Shown here piece after piece: positions 1 through 9,358 of a stretch of 64,000 nucleotides of DNA. The stretch is from Polytrichum commune (lineage: Eukaryota; Streptophyta; Polytrichopsida; Polytrichales; Polytrichaceae). The stretch lies in the NCBI GenBank assembly GCA_950295325.1, contig OX485805.1:49624758-49688757 (forward strand), in the 5' to 3' direction. The notes under the pieces were generated by a model, which saw only the letters and a program-made list of their open reading frames with translations, ran no database searches and was not told the origin of the DNA. The first letter of the stretch is position 1; every line of letters begins with the position of its first letter. The translations under genes were made by a program, and so were the position numbers.

Positions 1-46
1 TTTGCTGTTGCTTTTTCTTTTTCTTTTCCTTTTCCTTTCCTTTGAC

Positions 47-54
47 TATATAAA
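47..54 (+). promoter_or_regulatory. TATA box of the C2-domain gene
   Basis: TATATAAA lies about 190 bp upstream of the ATG at 244 and directly follows a pyrimidine-rich run (1-43). Spacing and orientation fit a core promoter with a 5' leader of roughly 160 nt. The transcription start itself is inferred, not seen. Confidence 0.5.
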
Positions 55-243
55 TGAAAGGCATGTAAGAATTCTATGTGTCATTAAGCTTGCTTCGGAT
101 TGGCATTATGAGATTGAGAGCTTGAAGAGTTTTCAAACCCCAAAATCAATTATGCTTTTGAAAGAGGAGGTCAAAACCACTTGAAGTCTTCATCAGTTTG
201 TTTTCTTGAGGTTACTCATACACTGTGAAGAGGTGAGATTGCA

Positions 244-735
244 ATGGCGAAGTGTGACGTGGAAGTGACAATCGAGTCTGCTCGTGACTTGAAGAATGTG
301 AAGCTTTTGGGCAAGATGAGCCCCTATGCACTCGTGCATTACGGTTATGGATGTGGGGAGAAGAGGTTCATCACCCCGGCTCGCAAGAACGGTGGCCGCA
401 ACCCAATTTGGAACTTCAAATTTGTGATCAGAATCGACTCCACGGAGTTGCTCGAGCAAGCGGGTGGCGTCCCATTGATGATTGAAATCTTTGACCGTGG
501 TGCTAAGAAAGCTCGCTTCGTTGGGGTAGCCCAAGTTCTTTTGCATCCAAGCTTGGCAACGGAGGAGGGATCTGAAGAAAAACCGGAGAGGTCATGTCAC
601 ATGGTCTACTGTGACAAAACGTCCCAAGGTGTCCTCAACATCTCAGCTATACAACGATTGATCGTCCAAAAGTACACTTACCCCTTCGCACAATACAAAT
701 CGAAGATTCAACTCCAGGACGTTACAGTTATGTAG
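244..735 (+). CDS. Small single C2-domain protein (SRC2/BAP-like)
   Basis: This 163-residue intronless ORF is dominated by one C2 domain from about residue 4 to 130. Its opening (VTIESARDLKNV, then LGKMSPYALV) is the typical start of plant SRC2/BAP-type C2 proteins. It is followed by a conserved NPIWNFKF strand and a hydrophobic strand ending in EIFDRG. C2 domains of this group bind membranes or calcium and act in stress or defence signalling at membranes; that role is family knowledge. The acidic Ca-binding loops look incomplete: S replaces the first-loop Asp after GKM. Calcium-independent binding is therefore possible. The start is chosen because it is the first ATG, the domain begins immediately after it, and a TATA box stands about 190 bp upstream. 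The tail after residue 130 has no recognisable feature. No signal peptide or membrane segment is visible. Confidence 0.8.
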   Translation: MAKCDVEVTIESARDLKNVKLLGKMSPYALVHYGYGCGEKRFITPARKNGGRNPIWNFKFVIRIDSTELLEQAGGVPLMIEIFDRGAKKARFVGVAQVLLHPSLATEEGSEEKPERSCHMVYCDKTSQGVLNISAIQRLIVQKYTYPFAQYKSKIQLQDVTVM

Positions 736-1164
736 TTGTAGTTGCATGTCACATGTGACCCATGGAAGACATGACAACATGCATAGTCCTGTTGAAACGT
801 AGGTCAGGTCATACTATTGAAGAGTTTCTTGGAGTGTCATCTTAAGTTGTTGTAAGTGCATTTGCTACAACCTCCGAATTGCATGGCAAGGCTTGCCATG
901 GTTGAAACCACGTGGGATCCATTTGTATAATTGAATTGTGGGAGTTACATCCTTTTTGTACCATAGGTTGTACAATGTCTTTGCAATCCACAGTCCAATA
1001 AAGATTGTGATTCACTATAGGATTTGGTTTGCAGAGGAGTCACTATTGATGTTTGAATTCTTGAGATTTGATGTGGAACATTGTGGACTTACGTTTGATG
1101 AACCGCATCATGGTAGACTTGAAAATTTCAATTGCGTTGGCTACAATTGCGTTGGAAAACCGAA

Positions 1165-1235
1165 GGATGTCAACATGTAACCGGTTGGACTTGCAAACAC
1201 TAGGATCTCAACCGATTATGCATATAAATCTCCCC
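1165..1235 (-). repeat. Partial copy of the GGGGAGA-ended MITE family
   Basis: One arm of the family seen complete at 2023-2233, 4454-4629 and 6929-7128. It shares the ACCGGTTGGACTTG block and ends with AATCTCCCC. The other arm is not recognisable, so this is a truncated copy. It lies immediately 5' of the receptor-kinase fragment. Confidence 0.6.
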
Positions 1236-1308
1236 GATCACTGGTTTGTCTGAAGATACTTGAATGTCAGTTTTGATAGATTCTAAATTGGGAGGTTGAT
1301 TTTGGTCC

Positions 1309-1761
1309 GTGTGCAAAGTGCAGATCCACGGCACACGCGGCTACCTGGCGCCGGAATGGGCGCAGGCCCCGACGCTCATCACGACCAAGATCGACGTCTA
1401 CAGCTTTGGGATGGTGTTGCTGGAGATCGTGAGCGGCCGCCGGAATCTCCAACCCTCCAGCAACCTCGTGGACGCCGACCTTCGTAAGCCCGATTGGTAC
1501 TTCCCGTTGTGGGCGTTGGCCAAGCTCGATAGCGGCTCTGTATATGGAGCTTGTGGATCCATCCTTGACTTAATTGTAGACCCCGAGGAGGTGGAAAGGG
1601 CGTTGCAGGTGGCCTTCTGGTGCATCAATGACATGCCAGAGCAGAGGCCGTCGATGTCGGCCGTGGTGCAAATGTTGGAAGGGGAGATCCCCGTAAAACG
1701 TCCAGTGCCGCGACCCAAGTTTCTTGAGATGCTCATGATCAGTTGGAGCCTCGAATCTTGA
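1309..1761 (+). pseudogene. 5'-truncated S-domain-type receptor-like kinase fragment
   Basis: The reading frame encodes the C-terminal half of a plant receptor kinase: activation-segment end [10 protein letters not shown], subdomain [20 protein letters not shown], subdomain [17 protein letters not shown] and VVQMLEG. This is the pattern of G-type lectin S-receptor-like kinases. The ATP-binding loop, the catalytic HRD and the DFG motif are absent, as are the extracellular lectin and transmembrane parts. The homology starts abruptly next to a splice-acceptor-like GTGCAG at about 1318-1323, so this could be a last exon whose upstream exons were lost or lie outside the window. The fragment is GC-rich against AT-rich flanks. 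Without the catalytic residues it cannot be an active kinase; I call it a relic. The 3' end and flank recur at 2268-2545 and 2675-2800, which supports local rearrangement. Confidence 0.75.
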
Positions 1762-2022
1762 TTTTATTTTTGTTTCATTGATCCACAACACCTCAAAACC
1801 TTGTAAAAACATGCTTAGATTTCCTCTTTGGTATTTGAGAAAGCTTGTCGGGCGGACAGGATGTCCGTAGGCAGGAGAAGAGCAAATTTCGTGGTGGGAT
1901 CGAATGTGAGCCTGTGAGGGTTTGGAAACGAACATAAGGATATGGGAATGCCTGATTTATTACGTCGAGAAAGGGTAGCAGTCCTAGGCACCCTGGGAAG
2001 TTCCTGTCCGGAATCACTGTCT

Positions 2023-2233
2023 GGGGAGATTTTTGGTCATAATCGGTCATAATCGGAGTGTTTCCAAGTCCAACCAGTTACGTATTCTGGACTTTCGGCT
2101 TTTCTTTATTTGGTTTGAAGTATATTCTGAATATTCCACTAAAATGATCGGTAATTTTCCTGAAGTCTTAAAATTCAACCGGTTATTTCTCAAACTCAAC
2201 CGGTTTATCTGTAACTAGCGATTGGTTCTCCCC
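2023..2233. repeat. MITE, GGGGAGA...TCTCCCC family
   Basis: A 211-bp element with ends GGGGAGATTTTTGGTC and GATTGGTTCTCCCC. Internal blocks AACCGGTT and CAAGTCCAACCAG are shared with 4454-4629 and, in opposite orientation, 6929-7128. Coding capacity is absent. I could not identify a reliable target-site duplication. Confidence 0.7.
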
Positions 2234-2267
2234 GTTCATTGTCGGGAATCCCATGTGCCCAACCCTA

Positions 2268-2545
2268 CCTTCTTGAGATGCTGAGGATCAATTGTAGACT
2301 TCCACCTTGAATTTTTTTATTGATCCACAGCACCTCAAAAATTTGTAAAAAACCTAACCAGGTTTTCTCTGTGGTGTTCGAGGAATTTTTTGGGGCGTCC
2401 GTGTAGGCGAAAGAGGAGTGTTCACAATGAAAACAAACAGAAGGGTTCAAATTCAAACATTAAAATTTGAGAAACGCCTGGCTTTTTACAATGGAGAAGG
2501 GTAGTTGTCTCAAGCACCCTGAGATACTCCCGTGGGAAACTCGAG
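2268..2545 (+). repeat. Duplicated 3' flank of the receptor-kinase relic
   Basis: This segment repeats 1719-2010: the block around TTCTTGAGATGCTCATGATC, then TTGATCCACARCACCTCAAAA, and later GGGTAGYWGTCYYAGGCACCCTG occur in the same order about 540 bp apart. It carries no kinase coding sequence. The MITE at 2023-2233 sits at the junction between the two copies. Confidence 0.65.
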
Positions 2546-2674
2546 CCCCTACGATTGTTCCCAGACCCTTTAATCCACAAACGTCCTCTTCAAACTACCC
2601 TTCTCGTGTGTGAAACCTGCAAGAATCGTGTCGAAATCAACATTCCCGAGTCAGGCCGGTACTCCTCGATTATT

Positions 2675-2800
2675 CATAGATGAGCTTGTGGATCCCTCGT
2701 TGACCCAGATCATCCCAGTATAACTTCGGGTGTTACTACCCAAGTTTTTTGAGATGCTCATGATTAGTTCTAGACTTCGACCTTGGTTTCATTGGTATAG
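2675..2800 (+). pseudogene. Second remnant of the receptor-kinase C-terminus
   Basis: GAGCTTGTGGATCC followed by TTGACCCAGATC resembles 1547-1580 of the kinase frame, and CCCAAGTTTTTTGAGATGCT resembles its final codons at 1715-1735. The intervening sequence of the intact-looking fragment is missing. This is a heavily decayed, deleted duplicate. Confidence 0.5.
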
Positions 2801-2839
2801 GTTTCTAGGGTTTATTTGTATTCCGGGGGACCAATTTAT

Positions 2840-3020
2840 GTAACATTTTATTTCATTGCCAAGAAACAGAAATGAAACATTTTCTTTATTTCATTGCTCA
2901 TTGTTTCTTTATTTCATTGCCAAGAAACATTTTATTTCATTGCTCATGGTTTCTTTATTTCATTGCCAAGAAACATTTTATTTCATTGCTCATGGTTTCT
3001 GTTTCTTGGTTTCTTGGCAT
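2840..3020 (+). repeat. Minisatellite of TTTATTTCATTGCC/CTCATGG units
   Basis: About three imperfect repeats, each joining a TTTATTTCATTGCCAAGAAAC half to a TTTATTTCATTGCTCATGGTT half. The GCCAAGAAAC anchor recurs at 2858, 2919 and 2965. The open frames through it are a by-product of the repeat. Confidence 0.8.
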
Positions 3021-3423
3021 GAGCCGAAGCAGAGAGAGGGGAAGAGTCTCCAGAGTGCTCGAGGTGGAACCAAACAACCCCGAGAAGCATGATTGCATGA
3101 CGAGTTAACAACCTTGGTTTCATTGATCCATACATAATATCGTAGATTCAACACACATTGATTCAAATTTGAGCAAAGTGTCTCTACAAATAATCAGCAT
3201 TTCGACACCAAAATGCCGAACTGCTCACCACCTACGGTCTTATTGAGTAACACACAAATTAGAAGCTTCTACCCATTAATTTGGATTCTTCATCACTTCT
3301 TGTGAAAGGCACAGTTTACTTTGAAATTTGGAGCAACTACATGGACAGCCTACTCGCAATATTGTTGCTGCAAGTGAATGTTGGAAGTTTACAGTGAAAC
3401 ATTGCTCTTTCATGCTCTCCTTC

Positions 3424-3670
3424 CACTAGGAGAAAACTTGTCCATTCCAACCATCCGTTGCAATTTGTCCATTGCAACTCATGACGAGAAATTGCACACA
3501 TAGATCATTTTGATTGCCAACTAGAGGTTTTTGGTTGCCAATTCTCCCAAATCCACAACCAAAAATCTTCAGTTGACAACTAATTTGATTTATTTTATGT
3601 ATTCTCTCACCAACAGTTGCAATGAACAAGTTGCAATGGATGGTTGGAATGGACAAGTTCTCTCCTAGTG
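3424..3670. mobile_element. CACTA-type MITE with 3-bp TTC target duplication
   Basis: A 247-bp element with terminal inverted repeats of about 40 bp: left CACTAGGAGAAAACTTGTCC, right end its near-perfect complement GGACAAGTTCTCTCCTAGTG. TTC stands immediately outside each end (3421-3423 and 3671-3673). CACTA termini plus a 3-bp duplication are the hallmarks of the CACTA (En/Spm) superfamily. The element has no coding capacity and would need a transposase from elsewhere. Decayed relatives are seen near 14540-14600 and 18010-18180. Confidence 0.8.
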
Positions 3671-4453
3671 TTCTTTCACCGTAACTTCTCTTATTCAAAA
3701 GGGCTTGGAGTTTGCAACATTTGTGTAAACCCATCTATCAATGGATGAAGGGACTCTAAGTAAAAACAAGTCCCCTTCTACATTATAATAGCTCACTACA
3801 TTTTCACCTTCCCAATGGATGAGTTTACAGAGACACCATGAATCTCTACCCAATCAAAACGTGTTGACTCTTGATACACACAACGAATGCAAGTTGCATT
3901 TCTACAGGTACGGAGTGCATCCATGTGCATATACATGCCAACCTTATTCATAAGCAGCGAGCTATGTAACCAAAAAACGCCCTTCTTTATAATTATTATC
4001 CAAGAAAATTTGAATGGAACCACTACAAACTTTCACAGCAATATGCAAAGATACATCATCAGCTGAAATTCCATATACCAAGAGACTAGTTGTGCAATTA
4101 AACATGTGCTATATCGGTCACCTAATAACAGTTATAACACTATGATACTGCAAATGAAAGATTTATTCCCAGTGTCCAAAAAAATAAAAGGCAAATTTGA
4201 ACTTGTCACAAAATCTACCCTCAAAGTTAAAAGATATTTGCACACAGCTAAGTAAAGTAAAGCAAAGCAAAGCAAAAGTATCAGTTGGTGAAAAAAAAAA
4301 ACATTTATAAGCCAAGATATGTCAGTTATAGTGAACACCACAGCCATCAAACTCAAAGGACGTTCGTTTCAATTGTGGATAAAACCCATCCTCAAGAGAC
4401 ACAAAACAGTGCTTGAAAACACAAATCCCTATACACCTCGGAGTACAAGTGCC

Positions 4454-4629
4454 GGGGAGATTTTTGGGCACAATCGGTCAAATCTCTAGTGTCGCCAAGT
4501 CCAACCGGTCACATGTTGTGATCTTTCAGTTTTTCTTTACGAGTTTGAGGTGTATTCCATAGACGCCTCTATAATGATCGGTTCTTGAACTCCAACCGGT
4601 TCATGTGTAATTAGCGGTCGGTTCTCCCC
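4454..4629. repeat. MITE, GGGGAGA...TCTCCCC family
   Basis: A 176-bp copy of the family at 2023-2233, in the same orientation. It has GGGGAGATTTTTGGGCAC on the left, CAAGTCCAACCGGTCAC inside and GGTCGGTTCTCCCC on the right. It ends 38 bp before the most likely ATG of the hypothetical ORF at 4668, so that ORF's promoter would lie within or beyond the element. Confidence 0.7.
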
Positions 4630-4667
4630 GTTCATTGCGGAGTACGATACAAATCCTTCATCCTATA

Positions 4668-5162
4668 ATGGATCACTTCGAGACTTGCTGTGCAGGCATT
4701 TCCAATCTACTCGAAGAATACGAATGCAATCAGCGCCACGAGATCACGACTCAAATCGTGCCAGTTCCAGTTCCCATCTTATACTGTTGTGTCGCAAAGC
4801 TCGCAGATCTGATGTGCCTTGGCCTCCACAATTTGCATGAACCCGTGAACAAAGTAGTGCGGCTCTTGCGAGAAGGGTTGTTGAGCTCCTTCTGCATTAA
4901 TGAACAAGATGTTGATAAGAATGCTGCAAACTTCCTAGCAGAGTACATGCAACATACTGCAACGCCCCAAGAAACGATCCCAAAGGTTGAAGATCCAAAG
5001 GTTTTGGAATCCAATTATACTTGTTTTGGTGATGGAATGCACTCCGCGTCCACCAATTTAATGCTTGACAAAGGATCTGAATATTGGAACGGAGTGCCAC
5101 ATGCAATGACGGAAGAGAAGGTTCGTGATCTGGTACTATTGTTTCAAGCTAAGCTAGATTGA
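4668..5162 (+). CDS. Hypothetical protein, about 164 aa
   Basis: I do not recognise this family. The ORF gives a soluble protein of about 164 residues starting MDHFETCC. It holds a central Leu/Val-rich part (LADLMCLGLHNLHEPVNKVVRLLREG) that could form amphipathic helices, and ends TEEKVRDLVLLFQAKLD. An in-frame ATG at 4635 would add 11 residues but lies almost at the end of a MITE, so 4668 is preferred. No signal peptide or membrane segment is visible. Codon use looks gene-like and the ORF is long for this AT-rich region, but it may be one exon of a larger gene or a decayed fragment trapped between repeats. Confidence 0.4.
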   Translation: MDHFETCCAGISNLLEEYECNQRHEITTQIVPVPVPILYCCVAKLADLMCLGLHNLHEPVNKVVRLLREGLLSSFCINEQDVDKNAANFLAEYMQHTATPQETIPKVEDPKVLESNYTCFGDGMHSASTNLMLDKGSEYWNGVPHAMTEEKVRDLVLLFQAKLD

Positions 5163-5164
5163 GC

Positions 5165-5530
5165 CTTAAATGGTTAGTGCTTGTCCTGACTGGCCCACTT
5201 CTTCCATGACATGAAACATGCAATTCGTACAAGATGCTTAGCAAATTCAAATCGAGGCCATAGCCACTTTCCTCATAATTTTTGGAGCTTCTTCATTGCC
5301 GAAGTGAAGATTCTCGTGCTCATTAAACGGTCATATATCCTCCCCTCCCCCCAATTTATGTTAGACTATGGAACTGAGAATGAGTATGTTATTTGAGCGC
5401 ACAGTCCAATCTCTTTTATATACATATCTTTTTAATATCCATTCTTGGAGCCACACCAGACCACATACCACTCAAACATAGGTGTCTTAATAAGAAACGT
5501 AACTGAATAAGGGATGTTCACCTTAACGCA
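5165..5530 (+). repeat. Dispersed repeat R4, copy 1
   Basis: Shares the same ordered blocks with 43765-44150 and 14590-14890: TGGCCCACTTCTT, GCCACTTTCCTCATAAT, GTGAAGATTCTCGTGCTCAT, a C-rich run, TTGAGC...AGTCCAATCTC, then ACCACATACCACTCAAA. The length is about 360 bp. No termini typical of a known class could be fixed. Confidence 0.65.
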
Positions 5531-6900
5531 AATGGAAAATCCAAATAACAGACCCGGAACTGCCTGAGCTGCTTATGAACTAGGTAAATGGATACGAAGA
5601 GCCTTGCCGCAGGTTGTAGTAGACATCTAGTTTCCGTGTGTAGGATGTGCACATAATTATGCAATGTCCATTAAGTGGGAGGCGAAACACCTTTTGTGGA
5701 TTAAAACTTTTAATTAATAATAATAAATGTTGAATTTATGTACTTTATAGTTATATTGACGTAGTCTAGTAGTTGTAACATTGTTGACTCATACATGTGT
5801 TCGGTGACCTCCAAATGCATTGAAGTTTATTTTTTATTTTTTATTTTTTACTTTATGTTTATTATGTACATGAACAAGACTGCACATGTCATGTATAATT
5901 TGGTGACCTAGTATCACACTTTACACTTTCGTTTATTTTTCATTGCAGAAGATGAAAACATGGCAACAAGTGACATCATCTTATATCTTTAGACGGAAAA
6001 TGCCGGATTGTGAAAATTAAAACCAGATATTGAACATTCCATCGTTCTTACATGGATGAAACTCCATAATCATCCCCACAAAAGCATACAATCTAGATGT
6101 ATTTGTCAATGTTCCGATGATCATGTCCATATTTGGATGAAAATATGTATTATTATCCATGAGTGGCTTCATCAATCCAATGGTTGTCACCATTTGGCTT
6201 TCATGAAATAATTATTTCAAAAAAAAAACCCAACATTACGATGAGGTTGAAAAACGACTTCCCTTGGAAGCTCCCATAATAGCAATAAATGTGTAATGTT
6301 TTCATTCCAAACATCATCACCTTATCAACATCTAAAATACATTAAATATCAAGTATGTAGTGTCATATGGTATTTTATGTCATTGTGGTAACTTTTCTAA
6401 TGACGCCTCTTTTGAATAAGTTTATAATCTCAACTTACTTTTAGTTCATCCAAATGCCAATTATTGAAACAAATTTTGATATATGCATATTAATAATTAC
6501 GTAATGTAATGTTGTCTTGGATTTAAATTTCACTTTATAAGTGATATTAATTGCAACACTGTAAATCTATAATGCCCAAACAATTTACAAGGAATGACAA
6601 ATAATGTTAGGTTACATTTATTGTTGGTGACACTACTCGGGCTAGAATTATACCTCACACATATGTTGCACATTTTGTAATTTTTTTTGTATTTTTACAA
6701 TTTACTTACAAATTCTCGGATTTGTAAGTAAATCCATTTTTGTCCCCACATAACCTCGGTAACAACCTATAGTCCTTCTTAGGGACCATGACTAGGGTTG
6801 TCGATCCCACCTAACTTACTTATGCCCACCCTCGACCTCTAAGCTTCTTGTAAAACAAAGACGCATGTTGAGTGTGGCCCTCATTTTATAACTCTTGTGA
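5531..6900. other. AT-rich spacer, no gene seen
   Basis: Frames are short and broken. One block near 6592-6650 (AATGACAAATAATGTTAGGT and following) recurs near 8547-8610, which marks another low-copy dispersed repeat. Confidence 0.6.
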
Positions 6901-6928
6901 GGAGATTTTTTTTTTTTTGATATGTGTT

Positions 6929-7128
6929 GGGAGATTTGACCGTTAGTTAGTTACATATGAAACCGGTTGAGTTTGAGAATCAACCGGTTGAAGATCAAGA
7001 CTTTAGGAAAATTACCAATCATTTTAGAGGAATCTACGGAATATACCTCAAATTAGTAGTAGTTCAGAACATGTAACCGGCTGGACTTGGAAACAGTAGG
7101 ATTTTGACCGATTATGCCCAAAAATCTC
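6929..7128. repeat. MITE, GGGGAGA family, inverted orientation
   Basis: A 200-bp copy in reverse orientation to 2023-2233. It starts GGGAGATTTGACCGTTAG, carries AACCGGTT twice and the block TAACCGGCTGGACTTGG, and ends GATTATGCCCAAAAATCTC. Confidence 0.7.
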
Positions 7129-7527
7129 TTGGACATTGGAAAGGGCTGAAATTTTATATCTCCTTGTGGAACTTGAGTAGTTGTGAGGCAACAATTGCTT
7201 CTCGAAGGTGATCTTTAACTCTTAAATGCTCAAGCAATCCGAAATGGTTGCCACCTAATATTGTACTGGGGTTTGCGACCCACTAGGTGGCAATCTACGT
7301 GGATGGAAAGGTGTCTGCTGGTGTAGGGGGGTGCCCACTACCATGTGGGCAAAAATAACATATAAGAATATCATACTCCAAGCATGTAGGATTTTTTGTT
7401 AGGTTGGTATTGCTTGTTTTGGGGGGCAATTTCATGTGTTACTCAAATGCAGGAGCTAAATTGAGGAGACGAAGTTAGGAACCAAAGTCAAGAGCAAATA
7501 TCTTTCACATATGATGCCCAATTTGGG

Positions 7528-7559
<32 letters not shown>

Positions 7560-9358
7560 CCCAATTTGGACAAGGTGATGGTTATGCACAACTTTGACTG
7601 GATGGATCTGGAAAAAAACATGTTGCACATGTTGCTTGCCACATGAAAAAGGGGAAATCTCTCAAAATGACCTCATATGGCCCCTTCAACTTTGAGGGTG
7701 GCGGACATCATCCTTGCAACTTTCTAAAATTTGTGGAATGACCGAAATGGTCATGAAATCCTCTAGCTGCTCCCTAGATGAAGACCTTGCTCATTATTCA
7801 ATCTGACCTAGCAAATGTGGTTCGATTAAATTCAAATTTTCACAAGAAGAATATACGGTAGTCTACTTCACATCTATACAGTTGGATTTTAACAAACAAA
7901 AAAAGTCTAATTTTCTACATAATAGAAATTTTTAGTAGTGGTGTTGGGGGTACCCAAAAATGGCATGTGAAGTCTTGAGTGTTTAAGGGTTAGAAACAAT
8001 CCATATGGAGAGAGAGGTACAAGAGCATAAGAATCTCCTCTTTAATAATGAAGACGATACTTACATCAACCCCAAGACTTTATGAGGAAAGTGGATACAA
8101 CCTTGATTTGGACTTGCTAACCATCTTGTACTCATTACATATATCATGTTATGGGAGATGTGAGTTGAAAGTTGCCAACTATGTACATAGATATTGAATC
8201 GCAAAGTTCAATTTTTGTTTTATTTATTATCTTATATCTCCGACATTGATACTTGCAAAGTGGAGGACATTAAATGTGTTCACAGATACATACTTGATGG
8301 CCCACACCATCCCGACCCTTTGGACCCATACGTATGACACATGACTTTAAAATAACGGTGCAAAACAACCGATTGACAGCCTCACCACCACCACCTCCAC
8401 CATGTTATCTGTTGCATATACTCTATGTGAATATAGTCATGTGCCAAAAAAAAAGTGGTGCATATAACTCGTTGTGGGAGAACTCAAGAATTCTATGTAC
8501 AATTAAATTCATGTCTTTTATATTTCACGCCATTTTTTTTTAAAGAATGACAAGTAATGTTAGGTTTACGTGTAGCGTCGGTGATACTACACAGGCGGGC
8601 TACAATTAGTATTGAGCAAGACAAATAGAATTGGTGAAACTAAATAAGATATTTAATTGTATTGATATGATGCTATTTTCCATATGCTAGCAATATGATT
8701 AGAAGAGGAATTACTAGTTTAGTACCCTCCAAAAGAAAGATGGAATTACACCCAAGCTTCTCATTTGTTTCCTCGAGGCTCTTGCAGCAGAAAACAGGCA
8801 TGACATACCTAGAACTTTGCAGTCTTTTGTATTGCTTATGAGGTCCCATATCAAACTTGATTCATTGACACTACACTAAATATACCAATTAGTGAGTGTA
8901 GGACATTAGTAAGGGTGGGAAATTAGTGAAGGTGATACTAAATTCCTTTATGCTATGAATTAGTGCCACCAAAGATCTAGGAAGCATTATTCATCTCAAC
9001 GATCGGCACTTGGCATGAAAGTATCAACACTTGACATGAAAGTACCAACACTAGGCACTAATCACAAAAAGTAGTGGCACTTGGCACTTGGCACTATTCA
9101 CTAACAAGCATGTGGCATGCATTAATCATGGGTACCTACAAAGTGACACTTCCTTCGCATCATTCACATGGTTAAATGAACCAATGACCAACAGGAGATA
9201 GTAGATTTCTCTGATTCTAGTGACCCCATTTAGGAATCCCCCCATCTCAAATTGGGGCCCCTAATCACTTGCGATGGTGCTACGCAACTATGTGAAGAAA
9301 TTAATACACAATGTACAAGGTAAGAAATTTGCTACCTTCAGAAAGAGTTTGCTTGAAT
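7129..9358. other. AT-rich spacer with a T26 run and short repeats
   Basis: No gene recognised. It contains a poly-T run at about 7534-7559. At 8995-9115 there is a low-complexity patch of CACTTGGCA / GACATGAAAGTA repeats. The spacer ends at the stop codon of the minus-strand exonuclease gene. Confidence 0.55.

Noticed and set aside
193-546. Minus-strand 117-aa frame opposite the C2 gene
   Set aside because: It is antisense to a clear C2-domain reading frame and has no domain of its own.
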